Under the pieces are notes generated by a model. The model saw only the letters and a list, made by a program, of their open reading frames with translations. It searched no databases and was not told the DNA's origin. Shown here one piece after another: positions 36,762 through 44,706 of a stretch of DNA of 64,000 bases. The translations under genes and the position numbers were made by a program. This DNA is from Bordetella parapertussis (lineage in GTDB: Bacteria; Bacteroidota; Bacteroidia; Chitinophagales; Chitinophagaceae), in the NCBI GenBank assembly GCA_943331005.2, contig CALQJX020000019.1, positions 17,092 to 81,091 of the forward strand, written 5' to 3'. Numbering within the stretch: the stretch's first letter is position 1; each line of letters opens with the position of its first letter.

Positions 36762-37784
36762 ATGAGGACAGAAATTGCCTCCCTCGGGGAGTTCGGGCTG
36801 ATAGATCATCTGACAAGGAACAATGAGACACGTAATGCCGGCACCATAATAGGTGTTGGAGATGATGCTGCTGTTATAGACCAGTTTGGCAGACAGTCTG
36901 TTATTACTACCGATCTGCTGGTAGAAGGTATTCATTTCGATTTTATGTACACCCCACTCAAACACCTTGGTTACAAGGCTGTAGTAGTGAACTTGTCTGA
37001 TATATATGCCATGATGGCTACGCCAACTCATATCACCCTGAGTCTGGCAATATCCAACAAGGTTTCTGTAGAGGCGCTGGAAGAATTTTATGAAGGTGTT
37101 TATGCAGCTTGTGAGAAATATAATGTAGATCTGATAGGAGGAGATACTTCCAGCTCAAAAGCTGGTTTTATCATTAGTGTTACTGCTATTGGTGAAGTGG
37201 CACCCGATAAATATGTTACAAGAACCGGTGCCCGTACCGGCGATCTTGTTTGTGTATCCGGCGATCTTGGAGCAGCATACCTGGGACTGCAGTTGCTGGA
37301 ACGCGAAAAGAAGATATTCCTCGAAAATCCGGGTGTTCAACCAGATCTGCAGCAACAATCATATCTCATAGGTCGTATTTTGAAGCCCGAAGCCCAGATG
37401 GAACTTGTAGAATGGCTGCAGGAAAACAATATAGTGCCTACATCCATGATAGATATAAGCGATGGTCTGAGCTCTGAATTACTGCACATTTGCAGGAATA
37501 GCGAGGTGGGTTGTGTACTCTATGAAGATAAGATCCCGGTTCATGACGATTCCAAGAACATAGCTATGCAGTTTGGCGTATCAGTAACTACCTGCGCACT
37601 TAGTGGCGGAGAAGATTACGAACTGCTCTTTACTGTGAAACAAGAGGATTATGAAAAAGTGGCCAAAAACAGCCAGGTAAGTGTAATAGGCTATATTACC
37701 GGTAAGGAAGAAGGTGCTCATCTCATGACCAGAGGTGGCAACAAACATGAACTTACCGCGCAGGGCTGGAATGCCTTTGCATAA
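36762..37784 (+). CDS. thiL: Thiamine-monophosphate kinase
   Basis: ThiL phosphorylates thiamine monophosphate to thiamine diphosphate, the last step of cofactor synthesis. AIR-synthase-like fold: the N-terminal SLGEFGLIDHLT, IIGVGDDAAVI with metal-binding Asp, TTDLLVEGIHFD, KAVVVNLSDIYAM and LIGGDTSSS in the first half; then VCVSGDLGAAYLGL, MIDISDGLSSELLHI and ALSGGEDYELLFTV. The length of 340 residues is normal. No other thi genes are in the window and the gene has its own -7 element. Confidence 0.95.
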   Translation: MRTEIASLGEFGLIDHLTRNNETRNAGTIIGVGDDAAVIDQFGRQSVITTDLLVEGIHFDFMYTPLKHLGYKAVVVNLSDIYAMMATPTHITLSLAISNKVSVEALEEFYEGVYAACEKYNVDLIGGDTSSSKAGFIISVTAIGEVAPDKYVTRTGARTGDLVCVSGDLGAAYLGLQLLEREKKIFLENPGVQPDLQQQSYLIGRILKPEAQMELVEWLQENNIVPTSMIDISDGLSSELLHICRNSEVGCVLYEDKIPVHDDSKNIAMQFGVSVTTCALSGGEDYELLFTVKQEDYEKVAKNSQVSVIGYITGKEEGAHLMTRGGNKHELTAQGWNAFA

Positions 37785-37844
37785 AATTGAGCAGTTTTTT
37801 GCTGCAACTATATTTTTTTGTATCTTGGTCACAAATATTTACTC

Positions 37845-38387
37845 ATGAAGTTTGGGAAACAAATTTTATTGACAGTAACCATGTTTGCTGCAATTGCTGG
37901 TACTGCTGTTTTTACATCATGCGAAAAAAACGCATGCGATGGCATTACCTGCTTCAATGGCGGTGCTTGTGGCTATGGTAAATGCAACTGCCCTACAGGT
38001 TATGAAGATGCACAGTGCGGCACTAAGTCTATAACAAGGTATCTGGGTACTTATGCAGGTTATACAGTTTGCGATAATGGCGCACAAACAATTGATACAG
38101 TTATAGTTACACCAGCCAACAGAGGCATACTTTCTGTAGATGTTTATTATAAAGGTATTTATCCTAAAGTGCTTCAGGGTTATGTGAGGAGCAATGAAAG
38201 TACTTACTCTATTGTTGTTACCAACAATGATAGTACTAAAGCAGGTTCACTCGAATATCTCAGGGTATTTGATATCACCCTTCAGTCTGATAAAAGCCTG
38301 AAACTTCACAAGTACGAACGTGACTATACTGTAGCAATAGATACTTTTCAGTACAGCTGCCAGTTTGTAGGTACTAAGCTCAAGTAA
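37845..38387 (+). CDS. Lipoprotein with EGF-like module
   Basis: 180 residues from ATG 37845 (MKFGKQILLTVTMFAAIAG). The lipobox is FTSC at about residues 24-27. Directly after it comes an EGF-like six-Cys module: NACDGITCFNGGACGYGKCNCPTG, then DAQC. The remaining 130 residues form a beta-rich domain seen in many Bacteroidota lipoproteins (ITRYLGTYAGYTVCDNG, DVYYKGIYPKVLQGYV), ending FQYSCQFVGTKLK. It is probably surface-exposed; its ligand is unknown. The in-frame start at 37818 lies before the leader and is not favoured. Confidence 0.8.
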   Translation: MKFGKQILLTVTMFAAIAGTAVFTSCEKNACDGITCFNGGACGYGKCNCPTGYEDAQCGTKSITRYLGTYAGYTVCDNGAQTIDTVIVTPANRGILSVDVYYKGIYPKVLQGYVRSNESTYSIVVTNNDSTKAGSLEYLRVFDITLQSDKSLKLHKYERDYTVAIDTFQYSCQFVGTKLK

Positions 38388-38417
38388 TTGAAATTTATAA
38401 GGGAATTGTTATAAACA

Positions 38418-38450
38418 GCAAATGGCTACGGCCATTTTGCTTGTTCCTGT
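38418..38450 (+). terminator. Probable terminator after the EGF-like lipoprotein gene
   Basis: The stem GCAAATGGC / GCCATTTTGC has a TACG loop and one bulged T. It is followed by TTGTTCCTGT, so the T tail is weak. Confidence 0.5.
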
Positions 38451-38486
38451 AATTGTGTCCTATCTTCGTTGTCTCTATTTTACAAC

Positions 38487-39398
38487 ATGTCTATAAAAGT
38501 AGCAGGTCTTACCAAACTTTACGATACACAGAAAGCTGTGGATGGTATCTCTTTTGAGATCAAGAAAGGCGAAATAGCAGGTTTCCTGGGGCCTAACGGT
38601 GCCGGCAAATCTACTACTATGAAAATGATTACCGGCTACCTTCCTCCCACTTCGGGCACTGCAGCAGTATGCGGTTTTGATGTTACTCAAAAACCAATGG
38701 AGGTGCGCAAGAGAGTAGGTTATCTGCCCGAGGCCAATCCACTTTACTTTGAAATGTATGTGAGGGAATATCTTGAATTCAGTGCTGGTATTCATAAACT
38801 GGGCGGCGATAAAGGGAAGAGAATAGAAGACATGATCTCTATGACCGGCCTGGGAAAAGAAGCACACAAAAAAATAGGGGCACTTTCAAAAGGGTATAAG
38901 CAAAGGGTAGGGCTGGCACAGGCTATGCTCCACGACCCTGAAGTGCTGATACTTGATGAACCTACCTCTGGTCTGGACCCTAACCAGATAGTAGAAATAA
39001 GAGACCTCATAAAAAGTATTGGTGCCGACAAAACGGTTTTACTGTCTACCCACATTATGCAGGAGGTACAGGCAATGTGCAGCAGGGTAATCATCATCAA
39101 CAACGGAAAGATTGTTGCAGATGATTCTATCGAGCACCTGCAGCATGTAAACACCAAGCAGGACGTATTGGTACTTACTACAGAACAACCTGTAGACAGC
39201 GCTTTGTTCAACAAACTGAAATACGTTAAGAAATCGGAACAAATAAGTGCAAACAAATGGAAGTTGGTAACTGCCGAACCCGATAGTCTGCGCAGAGAAG
39301 TGATGCAGTGGGCTCTTGATAACAATATCAATATCAGTTCTATGCAGGCCCAGACTGAAACACTGGAAGATGTATTCAGAACATTAACCAGAAAATAA
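38487..39398 (+). CDS. gldA: GldA-type ABC transporter ATP-binding protein
   Basis: 303 residues from ATG 38487 (MSIKVAGLTKLYDTQKAVDGISF). Walker A is GFLGPNGAGKST, the Q-loop region is VGYLPEANPLYFEMYVREYLEF, the signature is ALSKGYKQRVGLAQAML, Walker B is VLILDEPTSGLDP and the switch is LLSTHIMQEV. The YLPEANPLY stretch and the length fit GldA, the ATPase of the GldAFG transporter linked to gliding motility. No gldF or gldG permease genes are next to it. A six-codon extension to TTG 38469 is not favoured. Confidence 0.85.
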   Translation: MSIKVAGLTKLYDTQKAVDGISFEIKKGEIAGFLGPNGAGKSTTMKMITGYLPPTSGTAAVCGFDVTQKPMEVRKRVGYLPEANPLYFEMYVREYLEFSAGIHKLGGDKGKRIEDMISMTGLGKEAHKKIGALSKGYKQRVGLAQAMLHDPEVLILDEPTSGLDPNQIVEIRDLIKSIGADKTVLLSTHIMQEVQAMCSRVIIINNGKIVADDSIEHLQHVNTKQDVLVLTTEQPVDSALFNKLKYVKKSEQISANKWKLVTAEPDSLRREVMQWALDNNINISSMQAQTETLEDVFRTLTRK

Positions 39399-39521
39399 TT
39401 ATTGGTTATTTCTTCATGATTCCTGTCTGTGAATCGATACGATGTTTAGAAAATTAGCCGCTACTTGTTACATTTGGCAGATTATTTGCTTTACTTCTAC
39501 CACAACAACTGATTTTTATAA

Positions 39522-40355
39522 ATGATGTCTCCCGAGCAGTTCTTTGAACTGATGATGAAAGAATTGGAGGTGCATACCGAAATGCAGCCTTACTACAAAT
39601 TTCTGGGAGACCAGTCTTCATGGCATTTCAGAAGGAATTACTTCCTGGAAAGACTCAGATACATTCACAAGTACATTGTAGAAGGAACTGTAAATGATCT
39701 CTGTCCTGCAATATGGGATTGCGGCTGTGGTTATGGAACTACCTGCCTCTATTTGGCTATGAATGGTATAGCTACACACGGCACTACGCTGGAATTTTAC
39801 TACGATACCATACAGAAACGCAAAGAATACTGGAGCCAGTATGGCGACACATCTTTATTTACCTGTACTTACGAAAACCTTTTCGATAATAAACCTGCAC
39901 CAGCCAGTTACGATTGGATCATTGTTCAGGATACACTCCATCATCTGGAACCGATCAATGTTGCCTTACAAATATTTAAAGATAGTCTGAGGAAGGGAGG
40001 AAGGGTATTGTCTATAGAAGAGAATGGAAATAACATCATTCAACGGATCAAACTGTATAAATACAGGGGAAATAAGCGCATTATCACCATATGGGACGAT
40101 AAACTGCAAAAAGAAATACTGATAGGAAACGAGAACATTCGCAGCCTTAGCAACTGGCAGCAGCTATTTGAAAAGAACGACTTCTCTATACATCAGGAAA
40201 GCGTACAATATGTACGTTATTACCTACCTATGCAGTACAAAAATGCCGATCCTGAAACACTACTTCAAAAAGAAAGGCACATACAATCTACTCCCGGTTT
40301 CAAACGGGAATACTTCTTCTTCGGGCTGAACTTTGTGGCACAGAAAAAGGGCTGA
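39522..40355 (+). CDS. Class I SAM-dependent methyltransferase
   Basis: 277 residues. The SAM-binding motif I is AIWDCGCGYGTTCLYLAMNG at about residues 65-84, motif II THGTTLEFYYDTI, and a later acidic motif is YDWIIVQDTLHHLEPI, typical of Methyltransf_11/12 proteins. SLRKGGRVLSIEENGNN follows. The N-terminal 60 residues (MMKELEVHTEMQPYYKFLGDQ) are family-specific. The substrate is unknown. Its 3' end lies inside a palindrome shared with the convergent adenine deaminase gene. Confidence 0.85.
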   Translation: MMSPEQFFELMMKELEVHTEMQPYYKFLGDQSSWHFRRNYFLERLRYIHKYIVEGTVNDLCPAIWDCGCGYGTTCLYLAMNGIATHGTTLEFYYDTIQKRKEYWSQYGDTSLFTCTYENLFDNKPAPASYDWIIVQDTLHHLEPINVALQIFKDSLRKGGRVLSIEENGNNIIQRIKLYKYRGNKRIITIWDDKLQKEILIGNENIRSLSNWQQLFEKNDFSIHQESVQYVRYYLPMQYKNADPETLLQKERHIQSTPGFKREYFFFGLNFVAQKKG

Positions 40356-40370
40356 TAATTTTATCAGCCT
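40348..40370. terminator. Palindromic terminator over two convergent 3' ends
   Basis: GGCTGATAA / TTATCAGCC with a TT loop covers the stop of the methyltransferase gene (40355) and the stop of ade (40364). On the minus strand it is followed by CTTTTTCTG, so it serves ade best. Confidence 0.7.
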
Positions 40371-41998
40371 AACTGCAACGGTGTGAAGCAGAAACTGCTA
40401 CCATCAAACAAACCTTTATCACTCAGTTTTAGTGAAGGTATTACCAGCAGTGCCATGAAAGATAATGTCATGAAAGGTGCATGCAGTGGCGTACCCAGTT
40501 CTTTGGCTTTCTTATCAATGAGTGTATAAGCTGCCGCTACTTCATACCCATCTTTGTCCGACATTAAACCCGCTACAGGCAGGGGCATATGCGCTACATT
40601 TCCATCATTGGCAGCAACAGCTATACCTCCCTTGCAATCTATGAGTGCATTTACTGCGGCGCATAACGATGCGTCATCTACACCAACGGCAATGATATTA
40701 TGACAGTCGTGGCCCACTGTGGTAGCCAGTGCACCATGCTTCAAACCTATGTTTTTTATGAATGCAGTAGCAATCGGCAAGTCTGGCTGATACCTGTTGA
40801 CTACTGCCATTTTCAGCACATCAGTTTGGGTATTGCTCACCAGATAGCCATTTTCTACTGTTGCCGGCAAAATCAGTTCATTAGTTATCAGCTGACCCTC
40901 AATAGCTTCAATGACCCTGATGCTGCCATTTTCCTTTAGCGCCTTTACTGCAAAATCGGCTACAGTTCGTATGTTGGTATTGAAATTGTTGATCACAGCA
41001 GGAATAGTAGCAGGCAGAAGGCTTTTGCCGTTTTGGGCTACCAAGTTACCGCCTATATATGTCTCTAAGATATTGAACCTCGTCAGGCTGTCTGCAACTA
41101 TCAGGTCGGCAGCATCGCCTATCTGCAATTGACCAACCGGCAGTTTGTAGTGTTTCACTGGGTTGCAGCACGCAGCATTCAAGACATCATACAGATCATA
41201 TCCCCTGGCCAGTGAGCGTTTTACCAATGCATTTATGTGATTGACTACAAGTTCATCGGGATGTTTGTCATCGCTGCAGAACATTACTTTCTCCGGATGA
41301 GTGCGAAGCAGATCGCTCAGTGCCTCATAGTTCTTAGCAGCACTACCTTCCCTGATTAAAATGTGCATACCCAGCGCTATTTTCTCCAGTGCCTCTTCCA
41401 GTGTGTAACATTCATGATCGGTACTGATACCGGCGGAGGTATATTTTTTTGCAGCATCCCCTCTCAGCCCGGGTGCATGTCCATCAACCGGTTTACCTGC
41501 TTTATGAGCAGCAGCAATTTTGGTCATAACTTCCGGGTCGTTATACAATACCCCCGGATAGTTCATCATTTCAGACAGGTACCAGATGTCATTATCTGCA
41601 AGCAATGCTTCAATTGCTGTTGCATCGAGCGTGGCACCTGCAGTTTCGAAACCGGTTGCAGGTACACATGATGGTGCCCCGAAGAAGAACCTGAAAGGAG
41701 AAAGTTTACTATTGTCGATCATATACCTCACACCTTCTGTGCCACACACATTTGCTATCTCATGCGGATCAGAAACGGTTGCTACAGTACCGTGCAGCAC
41801 AGCCAGACGGGCAAATGCGGTAGGTACCAGCATGGAGCTTTCTATATGTATATGTGCATCCACAAAACCGGGCATTATATATCTGTCAGGAGCAGTTGCT
41901 ACTTCTGTTATAGAAACAATAATGCCTTCATTTATAGTAATGTCTGCAGGGAAAATGCGCCTGTTTGCTATGTCTACCAGTTGGCCGGATATGATCAT
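40364..41998 (-). CDS. ade: Adenine deaminase
   Basis: Converts adenine to hypoxanthine and ammonia in purine salvage. It is an amidohydrolase of 544 residues, the usual length. Metal-binding and family motifs: IMPGFVDAHIHIESSML with the HxH pair, TVATVSDPHEIANVCG, DGHAPGL, STDHECYTLEEA, VMFCSDDKHPDEL, ACCNPVKHYKLPVGQLQIGDAADLIVAD and, in the C-terminal half, TVGHDCHNIIAVGV. The start is ATG 41998. It lies 5 nt downstream of the truncated haemoglobin gene on the same strand, so the two are likely co-transcribed. Confidence 0.95.
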   Translation of the reverse strand: MIISGQLVDIANRRIFPADITINEGIIVSITEVATAPDRYIMPGFVDAHIHIESSMLVPTAFARLAVLHGTVATVSDPHEIANVCGTEGVRYMIDNSKLSPFRFFFGAPSCVPATGFETAGATLDATAIEALLADNDIWYLSEMMNYPGVLYNDPEVMTKIAAAHKAGKPVDGHAPGLRGDAAKKYTSAGISTDHECYTLEEALEKIALGMHILIREGSAAKNYEALSDLLRTHPEKVMFCSDDKHPDELVVNHINALVKRSLARGYDLYDVLNAACCNPVKHYKLPVGQLQIGDAADLIVADSLTRFNILETYIGGNLVAQNGKSLLPATIPAVINNFNTNIRTVADFAVKALKENGSIRVIEAIEGQLITNELILPATVENGYLVSNTQTDVLKMAVVNRYQPDLPIATAFIKNIGLKHGALATTVGHDCHNIIAVGVDDASLCAAVNALIDCKGGIAVAANDGNVAHMPLPVAGLMSDKDGYEVAAAYTLIDKKAKELGTPLHAPFMTLSFMALLVIPSLKLSDKGLFDGSSFCFTPLQLG

Positions 41999-42003
41999 GG
42001 ATC

Positions 42004-42399
42004 TTAATTTAGGGTATTGAAACCGTTTCTGCTCATTTCTACTTTGATTTGTATCATATTGGCCATGAGCGTAGCCTTGTTCTTTGCGATCTCTGCAAAT
42101 GCTCCTGCAAAAAGTTCATCCACCGTTGCAGCCCACAATTCCAGCCAACGGTCAAAATGTTCTTTATTCATGGCCTCCTTCTTGTCTGCATCTACATGTG
42201 CCTTCACAGGAGATCCGGCATATCCGGGTGCAGCAAAAATGACCATATCCCAAAAAGCGGTGATCCTTATGAGGTGATCGCTCCAGTCATCGCCTATGAT
42301 GTTGTTGAAGATATGCCCCAGCATTTCGTCTTTTCTTGCCTTATCATAGAATGCGGCTACAAGTACATCAATATCCTGCTTACTGGTTATGTCTTTCAT
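42004..42399 (-). CDS. Group III truncated haemoglobin
   Basis: 131 residues from ATG 42399 (MKDITSKQDIDVLVAAFYDKA). A good ribosome-binding-like AAAAAGGTG lies just before this ATG, and a -7 element overlaps the alternative TTG at 42420, so the shorter start is preferred. The 2-on-2 globin fold is seen from DIDVLVAAFYDKARKDEMLGHIF to HLIRITAFWDMVIFAAPGYAG, and the proximal His in KEHFDRWLELWAATVDELF binds haem. Group III members are thought to act in oxygen or nitric oxide chemistry. It is the first gene of a pair with ade. Confidence 0.9.
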   Translation of the reverse strand: MKDITSKQDIDVLVAAFYDKARKDEMLGHIFNNIIGDDWSDHLIRITAFWDMVIFAAPGYAGSPVKAHVDADKKEAMNKEHFDRWLELWAATVDELFAGAFAEIAKNKATLMANMIQIKVEMSRNGFNTLN

Positions 42400-42417
42400 T
42401 TGCACCTTTTTAGAACT

Positions 42418-42425
42418 CAAAAGTA
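42418..42425 (-). promoter_or_regulatory. -7 element for the haemoglobin-ade operon
   Basis: On the minus strand the bases read TACTTTTG, 18 nt before the ATG at 42399. Confidence 0.55.
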
Positions 42426-42481
42426 TAAAGTATTAGTTGATTCGGGCTGATTTTCGACAGCAGTATATGGACTTAATAATT

Positions 42482-42489
42482 TAGTTTTG
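42482..42489 (+). promoter_or_regulatory. -7 element before xerD
   Basis: TAGTTTTG matches TAnnTTTG and ends 9 nt before the ATG at 42499. An alternative TTG start (42487) would lie inside it. Confidence 0.5.
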
Positions 42490-42498
42490 AATGAAGAT

Positions 42499-43398
42499 AT
42501 GTGGGAGGCTTATATAAAGGGTTTTAAATCTTATCTGCAGCTGGAGCGGTCTATGTCCGACAATACAGTAGATGCCTATCTGCATGATATTAATATGCTA
42601 CGCAACCACATTGCTACAGAGTTTCCGGGACTTGCTGTAGAAAAAGTAGAGATACAACACCTGCAATCGTTGCTGCATGCAATAAATGATCTGGAACTGG
42701 CTGTCACATCGCAGGGACGTATCCTCAGCGGCATCAAATCATTTTTCGGTTATCTGCTGCTTGAAGAAGTGATAAAAAAAGACCCTACCGAATTGCTGGA
42801 AGCTCCAAAACTGCGTCGAAAGCTGCCGCATGTGCTGAGTGTAGCTGAGATAAACACATTATTCGCATCAATAGATCATAGTACACCGGAAGGACAAAGG
42901 AACAGGGCAATGCTGGAAGTAATGTATAGCTGCGGCCTGCGCGTAAGTGAACTGATAACGCTAAAACTATCGGGTTTGTTTCTGGATATTGGTTTCATTA
43001 AGGTAGTGGGCAAGGGCAATAAAGAGCGGCTGGTGCCAATTGGCGATGAAGCAGCTAAACAGTTATTGATCTATATCAGTCACATCAGGGTCCATCAGCC
43101 GGTGAAAATAGGACAGGAAGATTTTGTGTTCCTGAACAGGAGGGGCGCTGGTATGACCCGAGTGATGGTCTTCATTTTCCTTAAAGACCTTGCTGCAAAA
43201 GCAGGTATAAAAGCTAATATTCACCCGCATATACTCCGTCACTCATTTGCTACCCATCTGGTAGAGGGTGGAGCAGACTTACGTGCAGTGCAGGAAATGA
43301 TGGGGCATAAGAGCATTACTACTACAGAGATCTATACACATCTGGACAGAGCATACCTGCGCTCCACATTGGAAAAGTACCACCCCAGATATAAGTAA
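42499..43398 (+). CDS. xerD: Site-specific tyrosine recombinase XerD
   Basis: 299 residues from ATG 42499 (MWEAYIKGFKSYLQLERSMSDNTVDAYLHD), the standard XerC/D length. The N-terminal SAM-like core-binding domain is residues 1-95. The catalytic domain has Arg in YSCGLRVSELITLKLSG, Lys in VVGKGNKERLVPIGD, HILRHSFATHLVEGGADLRAVQEMMGHKSI (HxxR and the second His), and the nucleophile Tyr in TTEIYTHLD. It resolves chromosome dimers at dif with its XerC partner. Nothing suggests an integrated element nearby. It abuts the convergent GNAT gene with no base between the stop codons. Confidence 0.92.
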   Translation: MWEAYIKGFKSYLQLERSMSDNTVDAYLHDINMLRNHIATEFPGLAVEKVEIQHLQSLLHAINDLELAVTSQGRILSGIKSFFGYLLLEEVIKKDPTELLEAPKLRRKLPHVLSVAEINTLFASIDHSTPEGQRNRAMLEVMYSCGLRVSELITLKLSGLFLDIGFIKVVGKGNKERLVPIGDEAAKQLLIYISHIRVHQPVKIGQEDFVFLNRRGAGMTRVMVFIFLKDLAAKAGIKANIHPHILRHSFATHLVEGGADLRAVQEMMGHKSITTTEIYTHLDRAYLRSTLEKYHPRYK

Positions 43399-43884
43399 TT
43401 ACAATTGTTTCAGCATCCAGAGGTCGCAACCAAAATGCCCTGAATTGCCCAAGGGCTCTTTGAGATACTCAAAACCACAGCTTTCATAAAGTCCCACCGC
43501 CATCTTCAGTTCAGGCAGTGTTTCCAGATAAACCTGTTTTTGCCCGAAACGGCGTGCAATATCAAAACATGCATTGATCAGCAATTTGCCATAGCCTTTA
43601 CCCCTTACTTCTGGCAAAATATAAAGTTTCACCAGCTCGCAGCAACCATCAGGCAATCCCTCTGTAGGGTATATGCCAGATCCGCCAACCAGTTTACCAT
43701 CTACTTCCAGCACCCGATACTCGGAGCCTGGTGCAGTGAACAATGAATAAAGATCGTCGGTTGTAGGGTCGTAAAAAACTGTGCCCGGCTTGTTGGCCTT
43801 AAATTCAGTAAGCACAGCTCTTATGATTGCCGCTATTGCTGCATTATCTGCTTTTTCTATCAGCCTTGTTCTTACTGTACTCAT
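43399..43884 (-). CDS. GNAT-family N-acetyltransferase
   Basis: 161 residues. GNAT motif A is CCELVKLYILPEVRGKGYGKLLINACFDIAR, with the acetyl-CoA pyrophosphate loop RGKGYG at about residue 98. Motif B follows (QVYLETLPELKMAVGLYESCGFEYL). The substrate is unknown. Its ATG overlaps the stop of the upstream SDR gene by one base (TAATG), so the two genes are translationally coupled. Its stop codon directly abuts that of xerD. Confidence 0.92.
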   Translation of the reverse strand: MSTVRTRLIEKADNAAIAAIIRAVLTEFKANKPGTVFYDPTTDDLYSLFTAPGSEYRVLEVDGKLVGGSGIYPTEGLPDGCCELVKLYILPEVRGKGYGKLLINACFDIARRFGQKQVYLETLPELKMAVGLYESCGFEYLKEPLGNSGHFGCDLWMLKQL

Positions 43885-44666
43885 TAGCTTTTCGGTTTCA
43901 CCCTGTCTGCTTCTTTAATGTTGTAAACACTGTTTACCTGTGTGAGGCAGGTTACAGTAAGATCATTGATACATACATGTGGCGGCAATGTTGCGCAATA
44001 CCATGCTATATCTGCAATATCTTCGGCCTGCAAAGCATTTACACCTGCATACATATTACTTGCCCGCTCTTCGTCTCCTTTGAAGCGTACCAGAGAGAAT
44101 TCTGTTTCTGCCATACCCGGATTTATGGCGGTTACCTTAATGCCATAGGGTAGCATATCTATGCGTGTAGCCTGCGTTAGTGCATCTACCGCATACTTGG
44201 TAGCACAGTACACATTACCGTTCTTATAAACTCCCTTACCTGCAGTAGAACCAATATTGATGATATGGCCACTTGCCTGCTCACGCATCATCGGAGCAAC
44301 CTGCCTGGTCATATAGAGCAGTCCTTTTATGTTGGTATCTATCATGATTTCCCAATCGTCCAGGCTACCTTCATCAATTGTAGACAGGCCTGCTGCCAGA
44401 CCGGCATTATTTACCAGTATATCTATTCTGTCAGTCTGTGTTTTCAGGTCGGCCATTGCAGTCTCTACCTGCTTATTGTCACGCACATCAAAATGGAGGG
44501 TGATCACCTTTACGCCATATTTCGTCTCCAGTTCTTCTTTCACGGCTGCCAGTCTTTCAGCCCTGCGGCCGGTAATACATACTGTATAGCCTCCCTGTGC
44601 AAATTTCTCTGCAATTGCCTTTCCAAAACCTGATGTTGCTCCTGTAATGAGAATAGTTTTACTCAT
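43884..44666 (-). CDS. Short-chain dehydrogenase/reductase (YdfG-like)
   Basis: 260 residues from ATG 44666 (MSKTILITGATSGFGKAIAEKF). The nucleotide-binding TGATSGFG is at the N-terminus, CITGRRAERL marks an NADP-type Arg pair, then ILVNNAG, the catalytic Ser in INIGSTAGKGVY, and Tyr/Lys in VYCATKYAVDAL. The sequence GMAETEFSLVRFKGD is very like E. coli YdfG, a 3-hydroxy acid dehydrogenase. The frame could open at 44687, but that ATG lies in a -7-like TATCTTTA. It is coupled with the GNAT gene downstream. Confidence 0.9.
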   Translation of the reverse strand: MSKTILITGATSGFGKAIAEKFAQGGYTVCITGRRAERLAAVKEELETKYGVKVITLHFDVRDNKQVETAMADLKTQTDRIDILVNNAGLAAGLSTIDEGSLDDWEIMIDTNIKGLLYMTRQVAPMMREQASGHIINIGSTAGKGVYKNGNVYCATKYAVDALTQATRIDMLPYGIKVTAINPGMAETEFSLVRFKGDEERASNMYAGVNALQAEDIADIAWYCATLPPHVCINDLTVTCLTQVNSVYNIKEADRVKPKS

Positions 44667-44706
44667 AAATGCTGTTTTTAGCGGCATAAAGATAGCCTTA
44701 CTTTTT

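Noticed and set aside
42499..43398. Tyrosine recombinase as sign of an integrated element
   Set aside because: Length and motifs fit housekeeping XerD, and no attachment repeats, phage or transfer genes are near.
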